Assembly: GCA_040394635.1 (NCBI GenBank)
Contig: JBEBRW010000013.1
Coordinates: forward strand, 1-64,000
Reading direction: 5' to 3'
Origin: UBA5239 sp040394635
GTDB taxonomy: Bacteria > Verrucomicrobiota > Lentisphaeria > Victivallales > Victivallaceae
Length of the DNA stretch: 64,000 bases
A program made the position numbers and the translations under genes. A model generated the notes under the pieces. The model saw only the letters and a list, made by a program, of their open reading frames with translations, was not told where the DNA came from and ran no database searches. Below, in pieces: positions 53,147-62,540 of this stretch; positions within the stretch are counted from its first letter, which is position 1; each line of letters begins with the position of its first letter.

Positions 53147-53780
53147 TGAATATCAGGAATTGCTGGCCAAAAATCGGGAGATGGTGGTGAAAATCAACAA
53201 CATCCTGACCGAGTCGGCGTGGTTTTACAAGACTGACGACCCGGAATTGTTTTATGACCTGCATCATAACGAACACGCATTCGCCGAATTTTTCCGGCGC
53301 AATTTCAACTGGGAACTGCGGATCGACGCCAAGTGCGCGCGGCTGGTCAAGGACCGCGTTTACAACGCCGAGCTCGGCAGCGGCACGGTCATGTTCAAAC
53401 TGCGCGGGCGCGACGAATACATCGCGTTTCTGTTGATGATCGAGTTTTACGAAAAACTGCTTTCCGAGCAGTCGCTCTCGGCCAATGACCGCGAGAATCC
53501 CACGTTCACCTTCGGCGAATACCTCGAGCACGTGGCGCTGCGGATGCAGGCGCTCTTCCCCGAGCGTACCGACATCGACGCGGAAAGCATCAAAAAGCGC
53601 ACGCTGCGCGCGCTGATGGACAAGCTCATCGACTACCGTTTCATCAAGCCGCTGCCCCGCGACACCGGCGAAATCGTCTCCTACGAACAGACCATTTACG
53701 AGGCGCTCCCGGCCTGCTACCAGTACAATCCGGCGGCGCTGGAAAAGAACATCGAGGAGGTGCGCGATGCCGAAGATTGA
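53139..53780 (+). CDS. jetB: Wadjet defence system protein JetB (DUF4194-like)
   Basis: 213 residues. Winged-helix (KITE-like, MukE/MksE-related) subunit. LGSGTVMFKLRGRDEYIAF and RALMDKLIDYRFIKPL give two winged-helix segments. It binds JetA and the JetC neck. Overlaps jetC by 14 bases. Confidence 0.88.
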   Translation: MDNEYQELLAKNREMVVKINNILTESAWFYKTDDPELFYDLHHNEHAFAEFFRRNFNWELRIDAKCARLVKDRVYNAELGSGTVMFKLRGRDEYIAFLLMIEFYEKLLSEQSLSANDRENPTFTFGEYLEHVALRMQALFPERTDIDAESIKKRTLRALMDKLIDYRFIKPLPRDTGEIVSYEQTIYEALPACYQYNPAALEKNIEEVRDAED

Positions 53781-56700
53781 TAAAGAAATCTACTCGATCC
53801 ACGCCGTGCGGCTGGTCAATTTCCATAACATCGACTGCGTGACGATCCCGATCATCCAGGGCGGACACCTCTTCCTGCTGGGCGACAACGGCTCGGGCAA
53901 GACGACGATCCTCGATGCGATCCACTATGTGCTCTCGGCGGGCGAACTCGAGCTGAACTCGGCGGCGCGCTTCGGCGGCAACAAGCAGAACGGGCGGCGC
54001 ATTCACGGTGTGGTCACCGCGTACAACGTGGACCACGACGGCGGCGACCGCTTCCCGGACGGCCGCGTGACCTACGCCGCGCTGGAGTTGCGCAACAACA
54101 ACGGCGGGGTGGTTTCGGTCGGCATCGGCCTCTCCATCGCCAACGCCGGGGCGGCGCTGCAGCAATGGGGCTTCACCATGGACGCCCCCGTCAACGAGCT
54201 GCCGCTGCTGATCGCCGACAAGGCGGGCGAGGAGTATCCGCCGGACCGCGAGGAATTCAAGAAAGCCATCCAGAAGTGCGGCGGCAAATATTACACCAGC
54301 ATGCAGGCATATGCCAAGGCGATCACGTCGCGGTTTTTCCCGACCGAATCGCAGTATCAGGACTACCGCAGTTTCCTGAACATGTGCAAGGCTTACCGCG
54401 AAATGTCGAGCAAGGCGGGCAACTACCACGAACTTTTCAAATCGCTGCTGCCGGAGCCGGACGCAGACACCATCCGCAGTCTGCGCCTCAGCATGCGGGC
54501 GCTGCGCGATTCGCATTCGGCGCTCTCGGCATTGGAGAAAAAATGCCATTATCTGCACGAAATCCACGAGCGCCAGAAGGGCATCGAGCGTTCCGGCGAA
54601 ACGATCGAGGACCTCGAGGCCGGAGTGCTGGTTTTTGAGCAGAAGGAGCAGAACCGCGCGCTTGACCGTGTTTCGCTGAAAATCAACGAATGGAACACGC
54701 AGATTCAGGCCCTGGCCGCCGACAAAACCCGCGCCGACGAAGCCGCGCTGGCCATCGAAAAAACCATTCATGACCTGAAGGAGCGCGATGCGGGCAGCCT
54801 CGTCGCCACCGAGAAAAACCGCACCCGCGAATACGAGCGCCTTTCCGGCAAAGCCACCGACCTCGACCAGGCCGCGGATGCGCTGGAAAGCAATTCCAAG
54901 GTTCTGAAAACCAAACGCACCAAGATTTTCGAGTCATTTTTGCACAACGGTTCGGCATTTTCCGGCAAGATCGCGGAGAACCTGACCCAGTGGCGCAATT
55001 TGCCGCTGCGCGAGGTCATGGACGAATTCAACACCGCCATGGAGCAGGATAAGCCGTACCGCAAGCTCCCCGAGGCCCAGCTGGAGAAATTGCTCCGGGC
55101 CGTGGCCGGCGAGGAGGAGCGCGTCCGCGCCGCACTGGAGGGTTACAAGACCCGCGCCGACGAAGCGCAGAAGCTCAAGCAGGAGCGCGAGGCCGAATTG
55201 AATGAATTGATGGCGGCCGAGGAGGCGTGTCCGGAGAGCGTTTCCGGCTACCGCGAGCTGTTGAGCGAGCTGGATACCCGGCTTTTTGACGCGTCGCCGC
55301 TGTATTTGAAACTGCACTGGCGCAAGGATGTTTCCGCCGGGCTGCGCGGCGCGATCGAGGAACTGATCGGCGAGAATACGCTCAGTACCGTCGTGGCCGC
55401 CGCCGACTGCGTGGACGAGCTGAAAACGCTGCTGCTGGCCGATTACCCCGGCGCGCGCTGCGCCCAGAAGTTCGACGACTCGCTGCGGGTGCCGTCCACC
55501 GAAATCCGTGAATTCCTGAACCGTTATTTCGAGGCGGACAAGGATGCCGCGTTCCTCGAAGTGCTGGCGCGTGAGCTGGACGGCATCAATGCGCCGAAGT
55601 TCGACCCGTCGGCGGAGCCGCGGTTCGTCGAGTGGCGCGGTTCGTTCCGCACGCTCGTGGAGCAGGACGCGGTGCTGATCGGCGAGGACGAGCGCCGCCA
55701 GGAGCAGAAGCGCCGCGTGAGCGATGCGCAGGAACTTCTGAAGGCCGCCGAGGACAGCGCGAAAAACGCCGCCGCCGCGGTCACCGAAACCGAGAAGCGC
55801 CAGAAAGCTCTGCGCCGTTTCCACGAGCGGCTCGGCGAGCTCAATACACTGATGCGCGGCGACGCCCGCGAGCTGATCGCGCTTGATCGCGACCTGGCCG
55901 AAATCGCCGACAAGCTGACCCGCAACCGCGAGGAATACGCCAATATCGAGAACACCCGCGCCGAGCTGATGGAGCACCTGAACCGCCTCCGCCGCCAGAT
56001 CAAGGAACAGAATCTGGAAGCGCTCGAGCAGCAGATCACCGAGCAGGATGTGCGGTTGAAAACCGCTCAGGCCGAGTGCATCCGCCTGCACGACGAACAG
56101 GTCAAGATCGGCACCAAACTTGAGCAGCAGACCGAGCTGCGCGACGAAATCAGCCGCCGTCTCGCCGAGATCGGACTGGAGCTCAATACCCGGCTGGAAC
56201 GCAATCCGCGCCACAAATCGGCCGAAGAACTGGGACGCGCGCTGAACGACAGCGATGTATTGTCGCTGGAGGCCTGCCGGTTGAAGATCAGCGAAAAACG
56301 CGAGCAGATCGCCACCTTCAAGGAATACATCCGCACCAAGATCAACGATCCGGAGGGCAACGACTACGGATTCTCGTACGACGAGGAGCAGAACGAACTT
56401 TACAGCCGCGATCACCGCACGCTCAAATATCTGCTGGACAATTTGCAGGTGAACCTGGCCGAGCAGAAAGAGATTCTGAACCAGGAGACGCGCCGCAAGT
56501 TCGAGGATATTCTGCTGGTGCAGTTCCGCGAGTCGCTACGCCGCCGCATTTATGCGCTGGAAGGCATGTGCACGCAGATCAACCGTTTGCTGAAGGGACA
56601 CGTTTTCGGCAGCAATACGTACAGTCTGCGGGTCACGCCGCAGGGCGAATACGCGCCGCTGGTCAAGCTGCTGCGCGGCTTCACCGATCAGGACATCGAG

Positions 56701-57240
56701 CATTCGGAGGAGCTGAAGGAGATTTTCGACGCGAATATGGAGAGCATTCTCAACACGCCGTCGAACCAGATTCCGCCGATCCTCGACTACCGCAATTACT
56801 ACCGCTACGAAATGGTGCTGCATACCGAGTCGAAGAGCGGCAAAATCATGGATACCCGCGCCAAGAGCGTGGGCTCCGGCGGCGAACAGGCGGTGCCGAA
56901 CTACTTGCTGGTGATGATGATCGCGCATCTGCTTTTCGACAAAGTCGAGGGATCGTCGTCGCGGATCAAGATCAACAGTATCCTCTTCGACGAGGCGTTT
57001 TACGGCATCGACATCGCGCGGCGCGACCAGCTGCTGGGCTTCGCCGAGGAGCTTGGTTTGCAGCTGGCGGTGGCCTCGCCGGATCAGGACGGGGTGAAGC
57101 TGGAACTTTCCACTTCCACCAATATTTTCGTCCGCAAGGACCGCGAATTCCAGGTGCATCTGTTCCCGTACAACTGGAAGCGCAACAAAGAGCTGTTTGA
57201 ACACGGCGAAGCAGAATTATTAGGGACCGAATTGATATAA
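53767..57240 (+). CDS. jetC: Wadjet SMC-like ATPase JetC
   Basis: 1157 residues. Walker A GDNGSGKTT at 39-47. Long coiled coils flank a hinge around 510-620. The C-terminal head has the signature SGGEQAVPNYLLVMM (about 1038) and Walker B ILFDEAFYGID near 1073. As in MukB/MksB, the two heads dimerise on ATP. Known Wadjet complexes extrude plasmid DNA loops and cut circular DNA. GC content like the genome, so no sign of very recent transfer. Confidence 0.95.
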   Translation: MPKIDKEIYSIHAVRLVNFHNIDCVTIPIIQGGHLFLLGDNGSGKTTILDAIHYVLSAGELELNSAARFGGNKQNGRRIHGVVTAYNVDHDGGDRFPDGRVTYAALELRNNNGGVVSVGIGLSIANAGAALQQWGFTMDAPVNELPLLIADKAGEEYPPDREEFKKAIQKCGGKYYTSMQAYAKAITSRFFPTESQYQDYRSFLNMCKAYREMSSKAGNYHELFKSLLPEPDADTIRSLRLSMRALRDSHSALSALEKKCHYLHEIHERQKGIERSGETIEDLEAGVLVFEQKEQNRALDRVSLKINEWNTQIQALAADKTRADEAALAIEKTIHDLKERDAGSLVATEKNRTREYERLSGKATDLDQAADALESNSKVLKTKRTKIFESFLHNGSAFSGKIAENLTQWRNLPLREVMDEFNTAMEQDKPYRKLPEAQLEKLLRAVAGEEERVRAALEGYKTRADEAQKLKQEREAELNELMAAEEACPESVSGYRELLSELDTRLFDASPLYLKLHWRKDVSAGLRGAIEELIGENTLSTVVAAADCVDELKTLLLADYPGARCAQKFDDSLRVPSTEIREFLNRYFEADKDAAFLEVLARELDGINAPKFDPSAEPRFVEWRGSFRTLVEQDAVLIGEDERRQEQKRRVSDAQELLKAAEDSAKNAAAAVTETEKRQKALRRFHERLGELNTLMRGDARELIALDRDLAEIADKLTRNREEYANIENTRAELMEHLNRLRRQIKEQNLEALEQQITEQDVRLKTAQAECIRLHDEQVKIGTKLEQQTELRDEISRRLAEIGLELNTRLERNPRHKSAEELGRALNDSDVLSLEACRLKISEKREQIATFKEYIRTKINDPEGNDYGFSYDEEQNELYSRDHRTLKYLLDNLQVNLAEQKEILNQETRRKFEDILLVQFRESLRRRIYALEGMCTQINRLLKGHVFGSNTYSLRVTPQGEYAPLVKLLRGFTDQDIEHSEELKEIFDANMESILNTPSNQIPPILDYRNYYRYEMVLHTESKSGKIMDTRAKSVGSGGEQAVPNYLLVMMIAHLLFDKVEGSSSRIKINSILFDEAFYGIDIARRDQLLGFAEELGLQLAVASPDQDGVKLELSTSTNIFVRKDREFQVHLFPYNWKRNKELFEHGEAELLGTELI

Positions 57241-57241
57241 A

Positions 57242-58402
57242 ATGGAAGAGAAGAGAGAACAATTTCTGAACGGCCAGAAGGCCATATTCGAGCGCGCCCC
57301 CGAGCTGAAAGAGGTGGCCCACAAGATCATCGCCGGCGTGAACAAGGACCCGGAACGGCAGAGCATGATCGTGAAATGCGACGGGCGGCTCGAGCTGGAT
57401 AACCTGCTGTTCGGCAAGGTCATCGCGCGCAGCGGCCAGTATGTGGCGAACCTGCGCGACCTGAAGGCGCACCTTGGCGACGATTTCCAGCTCTGGCTGG
57501 TGACGCTGGCCGAGAGCTCCGGCTACGTGGAAACCGGCAAGGACGAGCGGTTTATGGAGTTCATGACCTCGCTGCAGATGAAGCTGCCCCTGGTGGATTG
57601 GAAAAAGCACGAGACATTGTTGAAAGCTGAATTCACCCAGAATCCGCAGGACCTGAAAGATCTGTTGATCGACGCCTGGCACGCGGCGGAATATATGGCA
57701 GAAAATAAAGACAGGAATCTGACTGTGGCAGAAGTCGGTGCAATTCGTTTCGGCGACAGTAAATACCTGAAAAACAAACTATTATCCTCGTGGATCAACC
57801 GTCTGCTTCAGCAGATTGAACCGTTGGAGGAAACGCGTCCGGTTTTCAGCGAAAATCCGACCGCGTCCATGGTGACGGTCTACGGTCCCTTCGTCTACGA
57901 GATCGATGGCCGCAAAATGACCTGGATCAAGGATTTGTGGACGCTCGGCCAGAGCGTGGTGCTGAACAGCGACAATCTGGCGAAAATGGAAAATCTCACG
58001 GTCGATCTGCCCGTCCTGAGCATCGAAAACGAATCGACATTTAACCGGATGAAGGAATCGAACCGGGATTACGCGCTGGTCTACACGGCGGGGTACCCGA
58101 CCAAAGCGGTGTGCCGCTTCATCGGGCTGGTGCCGCGCGGCAATGAGCTGCGCCACTGGGGCGACAGCGACCCGGAGGGATACGAAATCGCCGCGGCGCT
58201 CCACAAACTGCATCCGCTGCGGCTTTTCCGTTGTTCGGTGGTCGACCTCGACCGCTGCAGGGCCAAGTGCCGCGAGTTGAGCCCCGCCAAGCAGAAAAAA
58301 GCCGAGCGGCTCAGCAAGGACCCGGAATTCCCCTTCAAAGCCGAAATCGCCTGGATGTTGAAAAACAACCTCTGGCTGGAACAGGAAAACTTCCCGCTCT
58401 AA
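57242..58402 (+). CDS. jetD: Wadjet nuclease JetD (Toprim, DUF2220-like)
   Basis: 386 residues. The C-terminal Toprim domain has the acidic LSIENESTF near 260 and the metal-binding HWGDSDPEGYEIA near 304-316. The N-terminal region is winged-helix-like. It is related to topoisomerase VI A and is the nuclease that cleaves plasmids. Begins 2 bases after jetC and completes the operon. Confidence 0.93.
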   Translation: MEEKREQFLNGQKAIFERAPELKEVAHKIIAGVNKDPERQSMIVKCDGRLELDNLLFGKVIARSGQYVANLRDLKAHLGDDFQLWLVTLAESSGYVETGKDERFMEFMTSLQMKLPLVDWKKHETLLKAEFTQNPQDLKDLLIDAWHAAEYMAENKDRNLTVAEVGAIRFGDSKYLKNKLLSSWINRLLQQIEPLEETRPVFSENPTASMVTVYGPFVYEIDGRKMTWIKDLWTLGQSVVLNSDNLAKMENLTVDLPVLSIENESTFNRMKESNRDYALVYTAGYPTKAVCRFIGLVPRGNELRHWGDSDPEGYEIAAALHKLHPLRLFRCSVVDLDRCRAKCRELSPAKQKKAERLSKDPEFPFKAEIAWMLKNNLWLEQENFPL

Positions 58403-58431
58403 ACAGCCTTTTTTTCTCCACAAAAAGAATT

Positions 58432-58881
58432 TCAGCGGAGCTTTTTGGCGGCGTTGACTACGCGCTCGTAGAAGCGTTTGGAGAGATCGATGATCAGCCG
58501 TTGCTCGGCTTCGGTCCAGTCCGCGATGCAGTCGAGCTCGATTCCGCGGATGGCCGGAAGGACCTCGGCGGCGAATTTGCGGCCGGCGGCGGTCAGGACG
58601 ATCTTCTTGCGGCGGCGGTCCTGTTTGTCGGGCTTGCGCGCGATGTAGCCGCGCTCCTCAAGGTTGTTCAGGCTCACGGTGATCGACTGGCGGAGAACGT
58701 TCAGCGTTTCCGCCAGCACAGCGGGCTCTTCGCCCTCCCGGTTCGCCTCGAGCAGTTCGATGATGAAATACTCATTGAGCGAGAGATTCCAGTGGTGCAG
58801 CAATTGCACATAGGCGGCATCGGTCAGCCGCCAGTATTCAAACATTTCATTCAGATTTCGCTGTGCGTCGGCGTTCGGCAT
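58432..58881 (-). CDS. MarR-family transcriptional regulator
   Basis: 149 residues. Winged HTH with LSLNEYFIIELLEAN, LAETLNVLRQSITVSLNNLE (recognition helix) and the wing RKPDKQDRRRKKIVLTAAG, which is the MarR DxRxxxxxLT pattern. Second gene of an operon behind the MATE exporter, overlapping it by 31 bases. Probably represses the promoter at 60238-60266, where two palindromes are seen. Confidence 0.92.
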   Translation of the reverse strand: MPNADAQRNLNEMFEYWRLTDAAYVQLLHHWNLSLNEYFIIELLEANREGEEPAVLAETLNVLRQSITVSLNNLEERGYIARKPDKQDRRRKKIVLTAAGRKFAAEVLPAIRGIELDCIADWTEAEQRLIIDLSKRFYERVVNAAKKLR

Positions 58882-60203
58882 AGCAGGTTCTCCGTTTTGG
58901 GCTTTTTATGATATTTGCGCCAGAAGTACCAGAGCATTCCGAAGAGAATGATCCGCGACACCGGCATGGCCAGCCATACCCCGTCCATGCCCCAGAACAG
59001 CGGCAGCACAATCAAACTCAGCGGCATGGCAAAGCATGAATCACCATAAATTAATATAGATGCCGCAAAGATTTTGTCAACCGACTGGAAGTAGTAACTG
59101 CCGACCCGGATGACCCCGAGAAGGATAAACGCGCAGGAACTGATCAGCAGCCCGCGCCCGGCCAGTTCGGCCACCTCGCCGGTCAGGCCGAAAGCCTGCG
59201 GAAAAAACTTGTAGCCGGCCATCGAAAACACCATCATGATCACGCCGATCACCAGCGAAGTGTTGAAGCTGTAATACGCGATCCGGCTTTTGCGCTTGTG
59301 TTTGCCCGCGCCGTGGAAATAGCTGGCCAGCGGCTGCATGCCCGCCGCCAGGCCGGTCATCGTCATGGAGCCGATCGACTGGATGGTCGATACCAGCGTG
59401 TAGGCCGCCAGGCCGCCCAGCAGCCCGTACTGCAGCGACTGGTAGTTGTGCATGAAGAGCATGGCGATGATGGCGATTTGCGAGCCGAAGCTCGGGAAGC
59501 CGTTTTTCATGGTCCGGGCGCAGATTGCGAAGTCCGGTTTCAGCAGCTTCAGCGACGGCCGCAACTGCGTTTTGCCCCTGTAGAAATAGATCAGGCCCAG
59601 CACGACGGGAATGCCCTGCCCGATCACCGTGGCGATCGCGGCCCCCTCCAGCCCCCAGTTGAAAACCAGCACGAAGAAATAGTCCAGGATCAGATTGGCG
59701 ATCAGGCCGGAGCCGATGATCAGCATGGCAAGCATGGGGCGGCCGTCGTTGCGGATGACGGTGATGATGCCCATGGAGAGCATGGCGCAGACGAAACCGG
59801 CGGTCAGGATCATGGCGTAGTTGTAGGCGCCCGCCGCCAGCATGGTGTCGTCGGCACGCACGAGGCGGAGCAGGGGCTCCATGAAGGGGAGCATGAGCGC
59901 GCACATCAGCAGCGCGGCGGCGATTTCCAGGGTGAACATGTTGCCGAAGGCGCGTTTGGCGGCCCTGACGTTGCCCGCGCCGTTTTCCTGGGCGATGATG
60001 ATGCCCGCGCCGGTCCCGATCATATCGCCCACGGCGCCGCCCAGCATGACGACGGGCCAGGTGATGGCACTCGCCGCCAGCCCGATTTCCCCCATTGCCT
60101 TGCCCACGAAAAATGCGTCAACAATACTGTACGTACCGGCAATCAGCATTCCCCCGATTGAAGGAGTGATGTACTGGGCCATCAGCTTGATATCACGACT
60201 CAT
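58851..60203 (-). CDS. MATE-family efflux transporter
   Basis: 450 residues, twelve membrane spans in two related halves. The N-terminal MAQYITPSIGGMLIAGTYSI and VDAFFVGKAMGEIGLAASAI, and the second-half GAAIATVIGQGIPVVLGL, are typical of DinF/NorM-like MATE pumps. These export drugs or metabolites using Na+ or H+. SD GAGGTG 5 bases before ATG 60203. Likely controlled by the co-encoded MarR protein. Confidence 0.93.
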   Translation of the reverse strand: MSRDIKLMAQYITPSIGGMLIAGTYSIVDAFFVGKAMGEIGLAASAITWPVVMLGGAVGDMIGTGAGIIIAQENGAGNVRAAKRAFGNMFTLEIAAALLMCALMLPFMEPLLRLVRADDTMLAAGAYNYAMILTAGFVCAMLSMGIITVIRNDGRPMLAMLIIGSGLIANLILDYFFVLVFNWGLEGAAIATVIGQGIPVVLGLIYFYRGKTQLRPSLKLLKPDFAICARTMKNGFPSFGSQIAIIAMLFMHNYQSLQYGLLGGLAAYTLVSTIQSIGSMTMTGLAAGMQPLASYFHGAGKHKRKSRIAYYSFNTSLVIGVIMMVFSMAGYKFFPQAFGLTGEVAELAGRGLLISSCAFILLGVIRVGSYYFQSVDKIFAASILIYGDSCFAMPLSLIVLPLFWGMDGVWLAMPVSRIILFGMLWYFWRKYHKKPKTENLLCRTPTHSEI

Positions 60204-60222
60204 GATTTCACCTCTTTTAAAT

Positions 60223-60266
60223 TAGTAAACTACATTTACTATAAATTAGATTTATCAAAAAGTCAA
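60223..60266 (-). promoter_or_regulatory. MATE-marR promoter overlapped by two operator palindromes
   Basis: On the minus strand TTGACT (60261-60266), a 17-base spacer and TATAGT (60238-60243). TAGTAAA-5-TTTACTA (60223-60241) lies on the -10 box and start site. ATAAAT-TAG-ATTTAT (60241-60255) lies in the spacer. Both are perfect inverted repeats of the size bound by MarR dimers. Confidence 0.8.
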
Positions 60267-60304
60267 ATAAAATCCGGGAGTTATGGGAAAGATTTGTGAA
60301 CAGG

Positions 60305-61420
60305 TTACTTCAGGCGGTAGACGCGGCCGATGTCCTGGTTGATGGCCGATTTCACCTCGAGGCGCATCATGACGGCGAGGAGTTCGCCGGTGGGAATTTC
60401 GCTCTCGGCGGCGATTTCGTCGAAGTTCATCGGGCCGCCGCGCAGCAGCTCCATGACCTTGCTCTCGTGCGGGTCCATGTCGAAAAGATCGGCCACGTAT
60501 TCGCCGGGCTCTTCGCGGACCTTGCCGTCCGGTTTGCCGAAGCCGGGCAGGAACTCGAATTCCTCGAGAATATCATCGAAGCTCTCGGTCAGGCGGGCGC
60601 CCTCGCGAATCAGTTTGTGGCAGCCGCGCGACTGCGGGTTGTCCACCTGGCCCGGCACCGCAAAAACCGTCCGCCCCTGGTCGATGGCGGTGGTGGCGGT
60701 GATCATGGCGCCGCTGTCGATATCCGCCTCGACCACGATCACGCCGCGGCTGAGGCCGGAAACAATACGGTTGCGCCGCGGAAACGACTGGCGGCTGACC
60801 GGGTAGGTCATCGGAAATTCGGTCATCACCGCGCCGCCGGCGTCGATGATCGCCCGGGCCAGCGGGATATGGTCCTGCGGATGAATCCGGGCCAGTCCGC
60901 CGCCGAGAACCGCCACGGTGATGCCGTTGGCATTCACTGCGGCCTGATGCGCCACCGCGTCGATGCCGTAGGCGAGGCCAGAAACGACTTTCCAGCCGGC
61001 GCGGACGGCGCTTTCGGACAAGAGATTGGCCATGGCGCGGCCGTATTTGGTCATGCGGCGCGAGCCGACCACGGCCACGGTCCGGGCGTCGAAATCCGGC
61101 ATATTGCCGCGTACGTACAAACACAGCGGCGGATCGTGAATTTCCCGCAGAATCGCCGGATAATCGTAATCGACGGGAGTGATGATTTGCGCTCCGCCGC
61201 GATCGGCCAGGTCGAGTTCAAATTGAAAATTGGTTTCGCTCTGCCAGTTGGCGAGCTTGGCGGCCAGCGCGGAAGGAATGCCGCGAACCGCGTTAAGTTC
61301 ATCGTAGCTGCGTTCAAGAATGGCGGAAGCCGAGCCGAATTCGTTGATCAGCGCCTGAACGCGCAGCGAGCCGATGCCCGGCAGGAGGTTCAGTACGATG
61401 TATGCTTCGCGGTCAGTCAC
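60305..61420 (-). CDS. dprA: DNA-processing protein DprA/Smf
   Basis: 371 residues. N-terminal SAM/HhH-like region, then the Rossmann fold with VAVVGSRRMTKYG (about 112), SGLAYGIDAVAHQAA (about 150), FPRRNRIVSGLSRGVIVVEA and a C-terminal winged helix from about 310. DprA loads RecA on incoming single strands during transformation. Overlaps the aroB end by 8 bases. Confidence 0.96.
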   Translation of the reverse strand: MTDREAYIVLNLLPGIGSLRVQALINEFGSASAILERSYDELNAVRGIPSALAAKLANWQSETNFQFELDLADRGGAQIITPVDYDYPAILREIHDPPLCLYVRGNMPDFDARTVAVVGSRRMTKYGRAMANLLSESAVRAGWKVVSGLAYGIDAVAHQAAVNANGITVAVLGGGLARIHPQDHIPLARAIIDAGGAVMTEFPMTYPVSRQSFPRRNRIVSGLSRGVIVVEADIDSGAMITATTAIDQGRTVFAVPGQVDNPQSRGCHKLIREGARLTESFDDILEEFEFLPGFGKPDGKVREEPGEYVADLFDMDPHESKVMELLRGGPMNFDEIAAESEIPTGELLAVMMRLEVKSAINQDIGRVYRLK

Positions 61421-62465
61421 AACAGCTCCTGATGGCTTCGAGAATGGCTTCGTCGGAGAAATCCCTGTAGAGTTCGACGCGGCCGATTTCGACCGGCAGG
61501 ACCAGCGTCAGCTTGCCGTCGGCTTTTTTCTTGTCGTGCTTCATGGCGGCCAGAACTTCTTCGGGTTTGAAGCCGCCGACGCGGAACGGCAGCCCGGCGG
61601 CCAGCAGCAGATCATTTTGCCGTTTTTCGTCCTCGGCGCGCCACAGATTGTTGCGGGTGGCCATGGCGGCGGCCATGCCCATGCCGATGGCGACGCCCTC
61701 GCCGTGGCTCATTTTGAAGTTCGAGAGCAGCTCGATCGCGTGGCCGAAGGTGTGGCCGTAATTCAGGATGGCGCGGCGGCCCTGTTCGGTTTCGTCTGCG
61801 CTGACCACGGCGGCTTTCAAATGGCAGCAGTGGGCAATGACCTCGGACGTGATTTCGCATTTAGTGGTTTCTAGTGTATGGAAAAAGGCGCGGTCCATGA
61901 TCACGCCGTATTTGATGATTTCGGCGAGGCCGTTGCGCTTCTCGGAGGCCGGCAGCGTTTCGAGTACCTCGGGGTCGATGATGACCAGTTCCGGCTGATA
62001 AAAGGCCCCGACGAGGTTCTTGCCCTCCGGCAGGTCGGCCCCGGTCTTGCCGCCGACACTGGAGTCGACCATGGCCAAAAGCGACGTCGGCACCTGGCAG
62101 AACCCGGTCCCGCGCATGTAAATGGCGGCGGCGAAACCCGCCAGGTCGCCGGTCACGCCGCCGCCCAGCCCCACGATCAGGGATTTGCGCTCGAGTCCGA
62201 GGCAGGCAGCCTCGCGGCAGATACCCTCGACTGCGGTCAGCGTCTTGTGGATTTCGCCGGGATCGATGATATGGGAATGAACCTCGGCGCCGCATTCGGC
62301 CAGGCGCGCGGAGACTTTCTGCAGATACAGACCGGCCACATTGCGGTCGGCGACGATCAGACATTTGCGCCCCGGGCGCATCTGCGGTTTCATGGAATCC
62401 AGAAGTCCCTCCCGGATCACGATATCATAGGAACGGTCCCCCAGTTCCAAGTGCACGGTGCTCAT
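61413..62465 (-). CDS. aroB: 3-dehydroquinate synthase
   Basis: About 350 residues from ATG 62465, with GGAGG 5 bases upstream; the frame extends to 62525 but without an SD. GLGGGVTGDLAGFAAAIYMR, PTSLLAMVDSSVGGKTG, and zinc ligands in NYGHTFGHAIE and the earlier Glu/His residues mark AroB. Second step of the shikimate pathway. First gene before dprA. Confidence 0.97.
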   Translation of the reverse strand: MSTVHLELGDRSYDIVIREGLLDSMKPQMRPGRKCLIVADRNVAGLYLQKVSARLAECGAEVHSHIIDPGEIHKTLTAVEGICREAACLGLERKSLIVGLGGGVTGDLAGFAAAIYMRGTGFCQVPTSLLAMVDSSVGGKTGADLPEGKNLVGAFYQPELVIIDPEVLETLPASEKRNGLAEIIKYGVIMDRAFFHTLETTKCEITSEVIAHCCHLKAAVVSADETEQGRRAILNYGHTFGHAIELLSNFKMSHGEGVAIGMGMAAAMATRNNLWRAEDEKRQNDLLLAAGLPFRVGGFKPEEVLAAMKHDKKKADGKLTLVLPVEIGRVELYRDFSDEAILEAIRSCCD

Positions 62466-62540
62466 GCCATCCTCCATTCGGTAATAAAATCTCATTAAAA
62501 TATTACCGGAATGGAAAGATTGCAAATCGCACAGCCATTA

